Shown one piece after another: positions 1 to 12,168 of a DNA stretch of 64,000 bases (the first letter of the stretch is position 1; each line of letters starts with the position of its first letter). The notes below the pieces were generated by a model. It made no database searches and was not told the origin of the DNA. It saw only the letters and a list, made by a program, of their open reading frames with translations. The stretch comes from Berberis thunbergii (lineage: Eukaryota; Streptophyta; Magnoliopsida; Ranunculales; Berberidaceae). The translations under genes were made by a program, and so were the position numbers. The stretch lies in NCBI GenBank assembly GCA_003290165.1, contig QNQO01000554.1, positions 1 through 64,000 of the forward strand, given 5' to 3'.

Positions 1-430
1 CATTCTCTAGGTCTAGTGTCGTTCTCCATTTTTTCATCAAAGTCCACCTTATTCAACTAAAGAGAGTTAATGACACTAATGCGATTAGGTTTCAATGTGG
101 AAAAATTTCAGCAGCATCTCAATTACAATTCTTCAAGTCGACGATGTAGATATTATTAATTAATAAATATCTAGTATGCACTAAAAAAAAATGTGAGACA
201 CTCCCAAAAATCCACATGATAGCAACCTAATTTCATGAAATTTCAAAAAATAAAAAAATTAGCAATTTCCTCACCGTTTTCCAAGTGAAAGAGAGAGAAG
301 ATTGGAGGTGTGGCCGGCGCCGGCGACACAAAGAAAAGACGATGCCTAATTAAGTGCTGGAAGCTTGGAGTATATAGTGAGAGAAATCAATCGAGCAAAG
401 AAAAAGAATAAAATGAGAGGAGAAAATAGT
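1..430. other. intergenic AT-rich stretch, no gene seen
   Basis: No convincing coding frame is visible. A GC-rich patch near 310-330 interrupts AT-rich DNA. About 22 bases near 355-380 (GCTGGAAGCTTGGAGTATA) nearly match the sequence just upstream of the TATA box of the GDSL gene near 8232-8255. This could be the promoter edge of a related minus-strand gene lying to the left of the window, but no coding part of such a gene is visible here. Confidence 0.4.
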
Positions 431-496
431 GAAAAACGCAGACCTGATTATTATAATTCGTGGAGAAGATGAACATGTCAGAGCTTGTGCGACGAA

Positions 497-1770
497 CCTG
501 CTCGCTTTAAGCGACAAATCTTTGTTGGGAAGACTTTATGCGACACAGCTTTCCCATTCGTCACGACAGATATCTTCAGGCGACGACAAAGTTTGTCGCC
601 CTAGGATGTTTTAGGCGATGAACCGGCTCTCTTTAAGCGACGAATTTTTGTTGCGAGTACTTGATGCGACAAAGGGTTCCTATTCGTCGCGTACACTATC
701 GTTAGGCGACGACGACGTTTGTCGCCCTAGGATGTAAGACTTTAGGCGACGAAGCTTTCCAATTTGTCGCGTAAGATATCTTAGGCGACGACTAAGTTTG
801 TCGCCCTAGGATGTTTTAGGCGATGAACCGACTCTCTTTAAGAAACGAATCTTTGTTGTGAGTACTTGATGCAACGAAGGGTTCCTATTCGTTGCGTACG
901 CTATCTTTAGGCGACGACGATGTTTGTCGCCCTAGGATGTAAGACTTTAGGCGACGCAGTTTTCCAATTCGTCGCGTAAGATATCTTCAGGCGACGACAA
1001 AGTTTGTCGCCCTAGGATGTTTTAGGCGATGAACTGACTCTCTTTAAGCGACGAATCTTTGTTGTGAATGTTTGATGCGACGAAGGGTTCCTATTCGTCG
1101 CGTACGCTATCTTTAGGCGACGACGACGTTTGTCGCCCTAGGATGTATCTTTGTTGGGAAGACTTTAGGCGACGCCGCTTTCCAATTCGTCGCGTAAGAT
1201 ATTTTGTTGTGAATACTTGATGCGACGAAGGGTTCCTATTGGTCGCGTAAGCTATCTGTAGGCGACGACAACATTTGTCGCCCTAGGATGTATTTTTGTT
1301 TTGAATACTTTAGGCGACGAAGCTTTCCGCTTCGTCGCGTAAGATATCTTTAGGCGATGACAAAGTTTGTCGCCCTAGGATGCTGTTCAAAGTGGCAAAT
1401 TGTAGGCGACGAAGGCTTTCGGTGCGTCGCGTAAGCTATACTTAGGCGACGAAATAGTGGTGTCGCCTGAGGATATTAAAGTTGGTCGTTTAAAAGTAGT
1501 CGACACGTAGCTCTAGATATTTTAGAGTGACCAAATAGATTGGTTTTAAAGCGACGACACGTTGTCGCATATTAGGGTTATGCGACGAAGGTTTAACTGC
1601 GTCGCGACAGAGTTATGACGCGACGAAAACCGCTCGTCGCGTTAAGTTAGTTAGCTATTTTTGTACTTGCGTGACAATATTAAATATGTCGTCGCGCCAT
1701 GATAATTTTGAGCGACAAAACTTCCCTCGTCGCGTTACGAGTTGTCGCAAAAGGGCATTTTTTAGTAGTG
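497..1770. mobile_element. terminal/subterminal array of a CACTA (En/Spm) DNA transposon
   Basis: The right edge, read on the minus strand, begins CACTACTAAAAAATGCCC, the diagnostic CACTA terminus. Inward follow more than a dozen copies of short GCGACGA/TCGTCGC units. Many are arranged as small palindromes (GGCGAC, about 10 bases, GTCGCC) followed by CTAGGATGT. Dense subterminal repeats of this kind are the transposase-binding sites of CACTA elements. The terminus is followed by TAT, a possible 3-bp target duplication. No transposase frame is seen, so this is either a non-autonomous element or one end of a larger one. The opposite end is not certain: a weak candidate is TAT-G-CACTAAAAAAAAATG near 175-192. 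Confidence 0.8.
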
Positions 1771-1956
1771 TATGATCATGACCGGGTGAAGATGTCATGT
1801 ATCATCAATATCAAATGTACACTTTTCCAAGTTCATTGAATGAACATTTTTTTTTCTGTGGTACCTGTGTTTCATGGACAATGAACGTCTTAGAAGCTAA
1901 TTGACATCACAATATTGCACAAAATCTATGTATGTATTTACATACACAAAAATTTA

Positions 1957-2052
1957 GAGAGCCAGGCCAATTCAGTACCATCCATCATTCTAGAGATGCT
2001 GAAATAAGCCAATCTCTAGAATAATGAATGGTATTGGGTTGGTCTGGCTCTG
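1957..2052 (+). repeat. long imperfect hairpin (foldback MITE or hairpin RNA precursor)
   Basis: Two 41-base arms (1957-1997 and 2012-2052) are inverted copies separated by a 14-base loop. Seven positions differ between the arms. In a plus-strand transcript four of those would still pair as G:U, leaving three mismatches. Size and pairing resemble a plant small-RNA hairpin or a very short foldback transposon. No expression evidence is available here. Confidence 0.55.
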
Positions 2053-2999
2053 CGAGCCTGATTCTCTAGACTTGCGTATTTACATTTACGTCAATCATAA
2101 TTGATAAATAGTTAGGTCAAATCACAGATTGGGTAACAAAACTCTCTCTTTAATGAGATCTTAAAATGTGTCACTGGCGTCCCATGTCTTGTAGAAAAAG
2201 ACTTTAGCTAGAAACTAAAACATTAATTCACTTCACGTTTGGTTGGACAAAGGAATCGACTTTAATTCATTGGTGTGGTAATGAAGTTTGAGCTAAGTGC
2301 ATTAAAGATATAACATGTCTGGATTAGAGATCATATGTTTCATTTATTATACATAAGATATCCTTTGGCTTGTAGTTTAGTTACACATCCGAAATTGAGT
2401 TAAAAAATAATAACAACGATATGCTATTTAACCAAAACTACATGCCTGCACAATTGAGTATGTAATCGAGCTTATGGATACTTAGTTCATCAGCTGTGTC
2501 ATTGGCACGGCTGTACATTTTTCATATAGTGTGTATTATGTCGTTGATACGGTATTGTGTCATGTTTTCGGTATGTCACCTTGATCCTTAAGTCATGATT
2601 TCGGCACTCCAAATAGATCACCAATCAACAACTTTCTCTCATAAATTTCTACAAACAGTCAAACGCCTTTCTTAACATAAATAACAACTTATGTCACTCA
2701 AAACACCATATAATGAACATGAAAGCAATAAAAAACACATTTGTAATTAACCCCATAACTGAATAATCTCTTTGAAAATGAGCAAATGAAACACATAAAT
2801 TCTTATGAATTTCTAAAATTTTGCTTCACTTGAGAACCCAACACATTAAAAATAATCCAATAAAAATTGAGAATTACAAATGCTAAATAGGGGGTAGAAA
2901 ACGGGTTGAAAATTCTTTAAGTTGACGGAGGGCAATTTGAAAATTAAAAAAAGGGATTGACACACATCAACTTTTGAATTCCCATAGATCTATACGGAC
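2053..2999. other. intergenic AT-rich spacer
   Basis: No coding frame, RNA gene or clear transposon terminus is seen. The stretch is AT-rich with stop codons in all frames. Confidence 0.4.
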
Positions 3000-3900
3000 C
3001 ATTGACCATTGTTGCTGATTATTTGGTAGTACAACTGTTATTACAATAGATTGACAATACTAACTTTGTTGACTTCAATCTAAACTAGATGTCAATTTGT
3101 AAAATAATATAGTGTGCCTTTTCGCATTCGCTCTCTTGTGAAACTATAACATGGTGGTATTTTCATGAAGGGGAATTCGAATTGGCGAGGAAATGGGTGA
3201 GACAAGCCCTTTCAAATAGATGCACCTTAATTAATTAAGTTTCGCCCTTAAGAATTATCCAATCCCTTGTTTACATAAACCCTCAATTTCTTAAGTTGAT
3301 GCAAGTTTTATCAATCAACGATGGTATTCTATGATTGAGTGTTTTGAACCAAATTATGTCGACTAATAATAATAGCAAGAGCAGTCCTATTTGAAAGCGT
3401 TAGGTGGTCATTATCCAACATTAAGTCGAGGAAAATATATTCAATGCTGATTTGCAATCATATAATTAAGGATTTGCTTTTAGACATTGTTGTGATATAG
3501 GCATCATCTAACCTTTTTTTTTATAATTTATTTGCACAAGTGTTAATTTTTTGTTTCATAACATTAAAGTTTGTTGATCGTACAGTATATATATGGGACA
3601 ACTTATTAGGATCGTATTAAATTAGACAACGAAAATTTTAATATGACAATAACCACATATCCAAATCGTCCCAGTATACCATATTGGCTTGTCAATGTCT
3701 TTTTTTAATGCAAAATGAAAATTCATTCATTCAAAAGGGGAAATTTTATAGATTCATTATAATTATGTTCATAATATAAATTATTTAAAGTCTCTTATTT
3801 ATTTTTAAAACTATACATAGGCTTTTAAAATAATATATAATTATTTTGTTATCAAGTTAGAGGCTCCACAGTTATCTTTATAAAAATGTGAACCTTGATG
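3000..3900. repeat. duplicated 3' flank of the GDSL gene, copy 1
   Basis: This stretch recurs in the same orientation at about 10812-11695, nearly identical over the core (3341-3690 against 11041-11390). Copy 1 holds about 100 bp near 3241-3340 that are absent from copy 2, and copy 2 holds about 85 bp near 11388-11485 that are absent here. Copy 1 abuts the stop codon of the GDSL gene. An inverted, more diverged match to 3776-3850 lies at 17732-17815, so part of the stretch is a dispersed repeat. Confidence 0.75.
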
Positions 3901-3927
3901 AATATGTGACATACAGCATTTAAGAAA

Positions 3928-6900
3928 TCATTGGCATTGGGGATCAACGCAGATCAAGGCTTGCTTGTATTTCTCAAGGAGTGGGATGACGATGGCGCTG
4001 TATGCTTTTTCGGTGGGATGATAACTGTCCCAGAATACATACTTTGTGACATTTGAGCATGTAGATGGGCTCAATTTGTTGCACAAAATGGCTACCTCTA
4101 TATTTCCTGTACCACAACATCCTTTATTCACCACTTCGAACCCTATATATGAAACCGCAGAAGCAAAAAAGATGAATTAGTTTAACAGGAACATATGGGA
4201 CAAATGCTTTTTAATGTAATTATTCATAAAGTTTAGCCCATGCCATCGTATATATATATATATTTTTCTCAAAATGTCAATTTTTTCAATATGGATGGAG
4301 GTTTTTAGAAATTTTAAAGAGAATAATTTACCATATCGCATAGGGTTTTGTACGAGGTCAAGAAAAGGATCGTAGATATTAATGTAAACCGCCTTTGCAT
4401 TTTTGTAGTTGGCATTGAGTATGTCAAGTTTGGAGATTAACTTTGAGTTGTATATCTTTGCTGCTTCATTGCTTTTCTCTGCACATTGTCTTTGTAATCC
4501 TCCCCCAACTGTTCTTTGCGATGGCAAACATCCCAAAGGTGGAGTACCGAATACTGCAATCCTTCTCGCTCCCAAATTGAGTAATTCCTAATGAATATAA
4601 TTTTTGCATTTCCATCAAGTGATAATAAATAAATAAAATGGTATAATCAATCAAAGTTATGGTACCTGGTACCAGCATCATGAGCAATTGCCATGCCTAG
4701 AGAAAAACTTACCTGCACAAACTTGACAGCTTCTCCACTCAAGAATTCAGCGTAGCCAGGGATGTCGTACTCTCGTCTGGCATTTAGAAGGAAATATGTA
4801 TTGGCAATGTCATCACTTCCTGCTACCACTAAATACAACGAGTCTTTTACTATTTTTTCAGTCCTCTTTACTCCGACGATCTTCTTCAGTTTCTCTACAT
4901 ACTCCCTGTACATCTTTAGTTGATCATCCATACTAATAACATTCTAAGGAAAAAAAAAGTTTAGTATAACAAAAAAAAAAACAAAGAAATTCAAATGTTA
5001 AGTAGGGAGTTTTGAAACTTGAACATGTACACACCACTAATCTACTGGTGAGAGGATCGAATCCTGAAGCACCTGAAGCAAAGCTTACACCAGTTGGTAG
5101 GTCTGTAGGTTTAAGGCTTGGATCAAGATAAGCTGGTAAGATCTCCTTGATTCCCAATTGATCAACTGCCAAAATTAATGGATAGTATTAGAAAAAAATG
5201 GTTCTAATAAGAACTTTGATATTGTTTTTTATTAGCAAAGAAAATATATCTCCACATACTCCCAATGTTCATGGGTTCCAATCATTTGACATGTAATAGA
5301 TCTATCATTTTAACGTCAATGGAGTACCAGCTCAATGGTATGCCTTTGACGGATGAAATCACAAGTAATAAACATTCTCAAATATCTCACAGTTTACTCT
5401 AAGACCAAGTTTTGAAGCAACAAAGCATTCATAATTAACTGAATTTTACGGGTGTTTTTAAAGAATCATCGGTCATTAGGTGAAGTGTTAAGGTAAATAA
5501 CCACAGGTAAGTTGACCTCCGCTGAGATGTTGGTCAGTCACCATTATCGACCAAACTGACACTTGACTACTCGTGGTAGCAGTTGGGGCCTATATTTAGG
5601 CATTCAAACTATTGGCTGGTCCATGTCCAGCCCTTGTCTTCCTAATATAAACATTACGGCCCCACACTCATTTTGGGAAACAAATCAAGGCGCCCGGGAA
5701 ACAAGGCCCGACTTCATCTACAACAAGGATTGTTATTTCGTTTTGTGAGTTAATTTCGGTCTCCTGATTTTAAGAAATATTAATTTCAATTGTATAAAGA
5801 AATGTAAATTTTTTTAGAGTATATGAAATATGTGAAAAAAAATAAGATACAAGTAATTAAATCTGTTAAACACAGTAAATGGAGTCTAAATACTGAGAAA
5901 TGAAATTAATATTAGATAATTGGAGATAGTTTTAAAAATCAATACATATGTAAAAGAAATGATAATTAAAAAATTAAGAGAGGGAGGGGCGGTTTCAAAA
6001 ATAATAAATAATTAGAAGAAATGATAATTTGAAAAAAAAGAAAAAAAACACTCGAAATTAATGAAAAAAATTCCAATAATTTTCTAAAAAAAATCTCGAA
6101 ATTTTTACTTTTTGGTAGCTGGTTTTTGAATTTTTTACGAAATTGCAAAAGAAAATAACTCCAAATTAAAAAAAAAATACATCAAAAATTTTCACAGAAA
6201 CCCTTCAAAAAATGCAATTTTTCTTTTTCCCTTTTTCTTTTTGAAATTTTAAGAAAACAAAAATTTTACAAAAACACAATCCTTGATCTACAATACTTTT
6301 TGAGGTTTTATTATGCTTAATTACAATCTAAGTGGTAGTACTTACTCAAGTGCTTCGTTCGAGAAATGAACCGGTCTAGCCCATTTATCAAAATAAATTT
6401 TTATGGTATCCCCATCCCCCAAAATTATCTCTTTTTGTTCTAGCAAACAAATGGTTATGTGCTTTCCATATGGTAATGGAAATGCTTTGCATGGGTAGGG
6501 CTCATCGCGCCCACCTCATCCCCCTTCCGTCCTCTGCTCTTCAATATCCTTTGAGCTTAATAAGCTCCCCAGGTTCCCTCCTAGGCCACTTCTAACAAGA
6601 TCTAACAAAAATGGAATTTCATAATTGACATGGGCTAATGGTAGCGAAGTACCAATTTGTCGAAGGGTTGGTTGTTTTGCTCTTAGAAGTGGGTCGAAAT
6701 TAACTTCCCTATCCAAAAGAAAAAGACAAAAGAAAAAAAAAAACAAACACGAGGAAACTATCATCACATAAACATTTACGGTGTCTTTGTAACTCTCATC
6801 TGTGACTGATAAAATATATCTCTAAGTTGGCCCTACTATTCAATAGCAACAATTCGAGCCAGTTGTGTTTGCTAGCTAGTTTTTTTTTTCCTTTTTGGGT

Positions 6901-8144
6901 TTTTTTTACACTTTTATCTCTTCTATAGATAGAGTTTGTAGTTATGTTTTAAAAATAATGAGTAAAAAGTGTAAAAACGCCAAAAGAACACTTAAAAAAC
7001 ACTAACAAATATGGTTGACTAGACTTACACATTCATCTAGACTACATATTCAACCGAAAATCTAATATATACATATGAACAACATTACAAGTACCAATTT
7101 TGGCTAGAATTGAATCCATAGTCATAAATAAAGAAAAAAAAACATCATCTAAAAAAAGTCATTCTTCCAAGTAGATATATTTGGATTTTTTGCTTCTCTA
7201 AAGATACTTAATTAGAGACCTAGAATGTGACTTGAACATATATGGTTCCTAAAAGTTCAACCATACTGTGTCCTTCCTTGTATAGCCATAGATGGAAAAT
7301 CTCTTCGATTTCTCTTAAGAGGTGAAATACATGATTCGAACAATTTAATTCAACATATGATTGCTAATCTTGGTGAATTATTTTTTGGTCCTTCATCGTA
7401 TGGATATGGTTATAGAATTGGAGTCTAGACTTACGAAATTAATTTTTTTAATCTTTTAATCCCTTCCCACACCAAATGTCGCAGGCAGAGTTTGTACCTT
7501 GAACCTGAGATTTTATTCGCCATAGACATACCACTGAATTGATACTCCATTGGCCAGTAATAATAAATTGATAACAACTTGTGCTTTCCAATGCCATACC
7601 ATGTTTGTTCATGGTCTATAAGCAAACATCTTTTTCTATATCAAATTTCTTCAAGCAATTCCACACATATTTGAAGAGCCATGAACATCAAAGACCTAGC
7701 ACTGTTCAAGGCCAAGAAATCATCATGACTGAAAGAGATGGTGTCGTTTTCCTCTCATAGACATCATGCAATTAACAGAGGTGGTTGAAAAGCAATTAAG
7801 TTGATCATGTCAATCACCATACATGCTAAGAAAATCTGTGACAGGTAATGGTAATTAAGTAGTTAGTTACCTAAAATATCAGTGGGAATTTTTCCATTGC
7901 AGAATCGTCCAGTTGGTTTTCCACCCATGAAATTGCTTCCATATGGTGGGAAGTTGCTCCTGATTGCCGTCGCTAAGTTGTTGTTGTTTCCTGGATCCAC
8001 AAGGGAATCTCCCAATGCTATTAGTGCAGGAAACTCGATATTGGGAGGTAAACTGATGACTGCATGAACAATCTGTACATGAAAAAGAGATGAAATGATT
8101 ATGAAGTAATGAAGAATGGTTGAAGAGAATAGCATAGTCTGCAT
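3928..8144 (-). CDS. GDSL esterase/lipase, EXL type, secreted (5 exons)
   Basis: Predicted secreted SGNH/GDSL-family hydrolase acting on ester or lipid substrates outside the cell. Exons, in coding order: 8144-7871, 5165-5035, 4943-4713, 4587-4332, 4142-3928. All junctions use GT-AG and the phases agree, giving 1,107 nt, 368 residues plus stop. The start at 8144 is chosen because it opens a hydrophobic signal peptide (residues 1 to about 28) and lies about 80 bp downstream of a TATA box. Block I is [11 protein letters not shown] with the nucleophile Ser47. Block III reads GSDD (about 177-180), and block V is DSYHPTE with Asp336 and His339. Motifs such as [18 protein letters not shown] and NKGCCGTG match the extracellular-lipase (EXL) subgroup, and the length is normal for the family. 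Intron 1 is 2.7 kb. The natural substrate cannot be inferred. The gene appears intact, and a repeat of its 3' flank at 11 kb suggests it once belonged to a tandem array. Confidence 0.93.
5166..7870 (-). other. intron 1 of the GDSL gene
   Basis: A 2.7-kb AT-rich intron bounded by GTAACT at the donor and TTGGCAG at the acceptor. No transposon termini or coding domains are recognised inside it. The open frames present are short, and the one at 5966-6148 is lysine/phenylalanine-rich low-complexity sequence. Confidence 0.8.
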
Positions 8145-8224
8145 TGTTTCTTTTGGAAGCCAAATTGATGGACTCAGTCGTCTCAGTTGTCGGGTGATGA
8201 GAAAAAGTTGTCGTCCAAGCATCC

Positions 8225-8231
8225 TTATATA
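8225..8231 (-). promoter_or_regulatory. TATA box of the GDSL gene
   Basis: The minus strand reads TATATAA about 80 bp upstream of the chosen start codon, normal spacing for a plant promoter with a short leader. It also argues against the in-frame ATG at 8222, which would lie beside the TATA box itself. Confidence 0.55.
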
Positions 8232-8239
8232 ATGCTGGA

Positions 8240-9598
8240 AAGCTTGGAGTATACAGAGTCCACCTTATAAGGTTTCCGGGCTTTGCCTTCGTAAAATATG
8301 GGATTTTATTTTTCTCAGTATGTTTTTTTCAATATTGTCTGGTATAGCAAGGTCATTTTCATTGCGAGCAAGTTTTTTTCTCTTTTTCTTTTTCTAAAGT
8401 GACTATCATGGGTCATGGACGTTATAAAAACCTGCTAAAAATCTAAATAGATAATTAAAAAAATAAAAAAGGCAGTAAAAATGAAAATACACGTCTGCCT
8501 AGCATGTAATTGTTGATGGATATAAATCAAGTAGCTGGGTTTAAGCTTTTAGGTGATGGAACTTAGTTGGTAGCTCAACTATTTAGTTTCCATCTCCTAA
8601 AATGCTTAGTTGGCTTGGACCACATACAGATTTCCTCTGGATTACTCCATACCCCCTCTCACCACTTACCTATAATGTTAAGAGCCCCTCATAATCATTG
8701 ATTAGTATTAATCTTACATTATAGTTTATGTTTTATAGAAGTTTTACCCAATTTCGTTGATGAGTGATGCTAGGGAATCAGGTTTTGCAATCAGGTTATG
8801 CAACCAGGATAATGTGGTATCATCATCGGAAATTTTTTACAACCTCAAGATATACATAAACACTTTAAAAATTTTATCATTCTTTCAAGATCACGCAATG
8901 TCACCCTAATTTCAAAAACATGGTTTCCTTGTATTTTCGTTCTCTAACTACCATTCAAGAATTCTTTCAAAACCTTTTCACTGCACTCGGTGATATTTAT
9001 TAAACTTTTTATTTTGGGTAATTGGTGAAATTGAATTTTTTTTTGTAAAGGTTTTGGTTTTTTAACACTTTGAGAGCCAAATTTTGGTTTTTTATATTTT
9101 TTTACTTTTCTCTTTAAAACACAATTATAAACGCGATTTATACAATGGGTAAAAGTGTAAAAAAACCAAAACTTAATTCAAAAGTGACTCTCAAACTTGG
9201 CTTCTTAGAATTGTTGAAAAAGTAATGTAAAATTATTGTGCGAGTTTGCTATTGTATACACAGAGATATATATATATATATTTTGTGCATGAGAAGAAAA
9301 TTCTAACTTAAATTTGAGGCTGGTGATCGTCTTCAACTATTGAAGGAAACAAATTTATTTTCCACTATCTCATTTTGGGTATTTTTTTTCTCTCAAGTAG
9401 AATGCAAATTGATCACATTTGAATCATAACAACCCAAGATATCATCACTTACAAGCCTTTTTATAATATACTCATTGATTGTAATTAACATGAGTAGTTA
9501 ACTGCTTCCTTTACCCTTAATGTTTATAACAAAACAATATTTATTTGGTATTATATATAGTGCGTAATCGGACCGCACAATTCTTTTCAAACCTGCAT
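8240..9598. other. intergenic, AT-rich, with one transposon-end-like motif
   Basis: No gene is seen. At 8774-8830 the sequence CAGGTTTTGCAATCAGG and its continuation resemble the termini at 19498 and 30091, so this may be one decayed end of the same inverted-repeat family. A short (TA)n run lies near 9268-9280. Confidence 0.35.
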
Positions 9599-10053
9599 TA
9601 TGACTAAAGATAGGTTAAGAAAAATACGAATTCTCACTAGGAGTCTTTGTACGCTTTGCAATGAATTTGACGAGACTCTGGACCATTTGATGCTTCACTG
9701 CAGTTTCTCCTAATCCATTTGTAGCAGTTTCTTGGTGGAATTCGGTTTGAGTTTGATGTTTGAAGGCTCCATTTTAGATTGGCTAAGTTGGTGGTCTCAA
9801 GCTAATCCTTCCCGTCGGGGGGAGTGGTTATGGCGTAGGGTTCCTCACGTTCTCATGTGGTGTGTATGGAAAGAAAGAAATAAAATGGTATTTGAAGGAC
9901 TTAACAGATCAGAGCAACATGTAATTTATTTAGGGATTTGGGGTTTGACACTTTCATAGTGTCTTGGCATTCCTTGTTATAGGAATGTTTCTAGTTGTAT
10001 TTTGTTTTCCTTTCTTTTATTAATAAACATCTTCGTGTTTGACCAAAAAAAAA
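9599..10053 (+). pseudogene. 3' end of a LINE: zf-RVT domain and poly(A) tail
   Basis: The translation contains LCTLCNEFDETLDHLMLHC, the zinc-binding zf-RVT motif (C-x2-C...H...C) that follows reverse transcriptase in plant L1-type LINEs. It continues through WCVWKERNKMVFEG, which is also typical. Stop codons interrupt the frame (after LMLHCSFS and after GLTLS). AATAAA at about 10022 and an A-run at 10044-10053 mark the 3' end. The element is heavily 5'-truncated. Confidence 0.75.
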
Positions 10054-10190
10054 TAAAATTAATCATGCATGAAGAGTGATCATTGCACTTGTAGCATTAT
10101 ATTTCACGATTGATGCGTCTAGATCCTTAGCGATTGAATTTAGGTGGTCCTAGACAATGAGCACATAGCTCGATCACTAGTTCGAGTATG

Positions 10191-10711
10191 TATCTTATAC
10201 GTCCAAAAATCATCATTCTGTGAGTTTGTCTTACAAAACAATTGTTAGACTGCCAATGACTACTTTTTTGGTGGTCAATTAATGCACTCCAATGCTTAAG
10301 TCAGCAACTCTGTTGGAAGAAAGAAGTAAATCTGAACAAAACTCAGTTAAAGTTGCATCGTGTAGATAGGATAGTCAAATCGACCTCCCTCGATTCGAGT
10401 TATTTCTAGCCCATTGTGTCCCATGTTCATATCCTTTTTTTTACCTTATATAATGAGTGAATTGATTATTACATTCAGTTGTGTGCGTGATACTTAAGCT
10501 CGTTTAGTACAATGAAGGGGGACATTTATTGCAACGGTCTCCTCCTTTATTGAGATGTGAGTGATTCCTTCCATCTCCTTCATAACGGTCCATCAATATT
10601 TATGACGACTTAAACCTTCATAACAACTCTCCAGCATTTATGGTGACTTGAACCACGTGTATGGCTATTATCGGGTGATGATTTCACGTATCATCAGCTA
10701 CTCTCCCTTAA
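10191..10711 (-). mobile_element. LTR plus polypurine tract of the Tat-type gypsy family
   Basis: The segment 10191-10696 aligns with the LTRs at 19838-20356 and 29468-29986 and with the partial LTR at 63660. The shared signature runs from ACGTCCAAAAATCATCATTC to GTATCATCA. Directly right of it, the minus strand reads AAGGGAGAGTAGC, the polypurine tract expected upstream of a 3' LTR on this strand. The interior of the element is gone, so this is a 3'-LTR remnant rather than a clean solo LTR. Confidence 0.7.
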
Positions 10712-10811
10712 TTAGTGAGTTCACTTGCGTGACCACTAACTTGTTAATGAGGGTTTTCTTTGTTTGTTTTTTTAAGTCAGACAAGTCATCGGCTCAATTA
10801 TTCTTTGCGTG

Positions 10812-11695
10812 ACCATTGTTGCTGATTATTCGCTCTCATTTCATCAGCTCAATTTCTTTTCTTTTCAACTTATAAATACGATGGTATTATTATTCAATGA
10901 CTTGAGTGGTGACATAATAGGAAATATCATATGGAGGACCAAACACAATAATTTCAAACTATATATGCTTTGTTAGTCTAATGAATGGTTGTCACTAGTT
11001 TAGACAACCTTAACCAATAGATGCACCTTAACTAATTAAGTTTTGAACCAAATTATGTCGACTAATAATAATAGCAAGAGCAGTCCTATTTGAAAGCGTT
11101 AGGTGGTCATTATCCAACATTAAGTCGAGGAAAATATATTCAATGCTGATTTGCAATCATATAATTAAGGATTTGCTTTTAGACATTGTTGTGATATAGG
11201 CATCATCTACCTTTTTTTTATCAATTATTTGCATAAGTGCTAATTTTTTTGTTTCATAACATTAAAGTTTGTTGATCGTACAGTATATATATGGGGACAA
11301 CTTATTAGGATCGTATTAAATTAGACAACGAAAATTTTAATATGACAATAACCACATATCCAAATCGTCCCAGTATACCATATTGGCCACGTCTGATTTT
11401 AATTAAAGAATGCATGACATTTTGAGCGACCTCCAATAAAAAGTTATGATAATAATTGAAAACAAATAATAAAATAAATTCATTGGCTTGTCACTGTCTT
11501 TTTTTTTAATGCAAAATGAAAATTCATTAATTCAAATGGGAAAATTTTATTGATTAATTATACTTATGTTTATAATATAAATTATTTGAAGCCCCTTATT
11601 TATTTTTAAACTATACATAGGCTCTTAAAATAATATATAATTATTTTATTACCAATGTAGAGGCTCCACAGTTTTCTTAATAAAAATGTGAATAA
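10812..11695. repeat. duplicated GDSL 3' flank, copy 2 (gene body missing)
   Basis: Same-orientation copy of 3000-3900. Similarity stops near 11692, just after TAGAGGCTCCACAG, where copy 1 runs on into the GDSL stop codon. Here unrelated low-complexity sequence begins instead, so the matching gene body is either deleted or displaced. It contains the same indels noted under copy 1. Confidence 0.75.
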
Positions 11696-12168
11696 ACTTA
11701 GGAGTAACATTAATGAGAACTCAAAATTGAAGAAAGGGTTTGATAAAATAAAATAAAAAACAATAACCATTACTCTACATCACCATAAGTATTTTCTCAC
11801 ACCATTTTACTCTTCCACACCACCATATTTTTTCACACTACCATACTTTTCCACACTACCTATATAAACAAAAAATTAACATTTTCTCCTCCACATTCAA
11901 ATCGAAACGTGAACCCCCCCCCCCCCCCCCCCCCCCCATTCTAATCTTTTCCCTCTCCCACATTCAAAATCTTGCAAATCTCTCATCGCATTCAATCTCT
12001 TGCAAATCTCTTCACTCTCTCTCAAAATCGAACCCCAAATCGCAACTTCCCCAAAATTTTCAAAAAATAAAGTAATCTCATGGAAACTTCGGAAAAATAT
12101 TCAATCACAAAAACAAAGTAAACTTCAGAAAAATTTTCATAAATCACAAAAAATATTGTTCACTTAAG
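11696..12168. repeat. low-complexity, promoter-like AT/CT-rich repeat with a 24-C run
   Basis: Repeated CACACCA/CACACTACC motifs lead to CTATATAAAC and then an uninterrupted run of 24 C (11914-11937) and a CTCTC-rich stretch. The motif order resembles the inverted-repeat element at 18345-19490, so this may be one end of a related element. No protein is encoded. Confidence 0.45.

Noticed and set aside
497..1770. CRISPR-like regular repeats
   Set aside because: The repeats are degenerate, palindromic and unevenly spaced, end in a CACTA terminus and lie in plant nuclear DNA.
7863..8222. GDSL start codon at 8222
   Set aside because: That ATG is in frame but lies beside the TATA box, and the added N-terminus is unlike a signal peptide. 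The ATG at 8144 opens directly into one.
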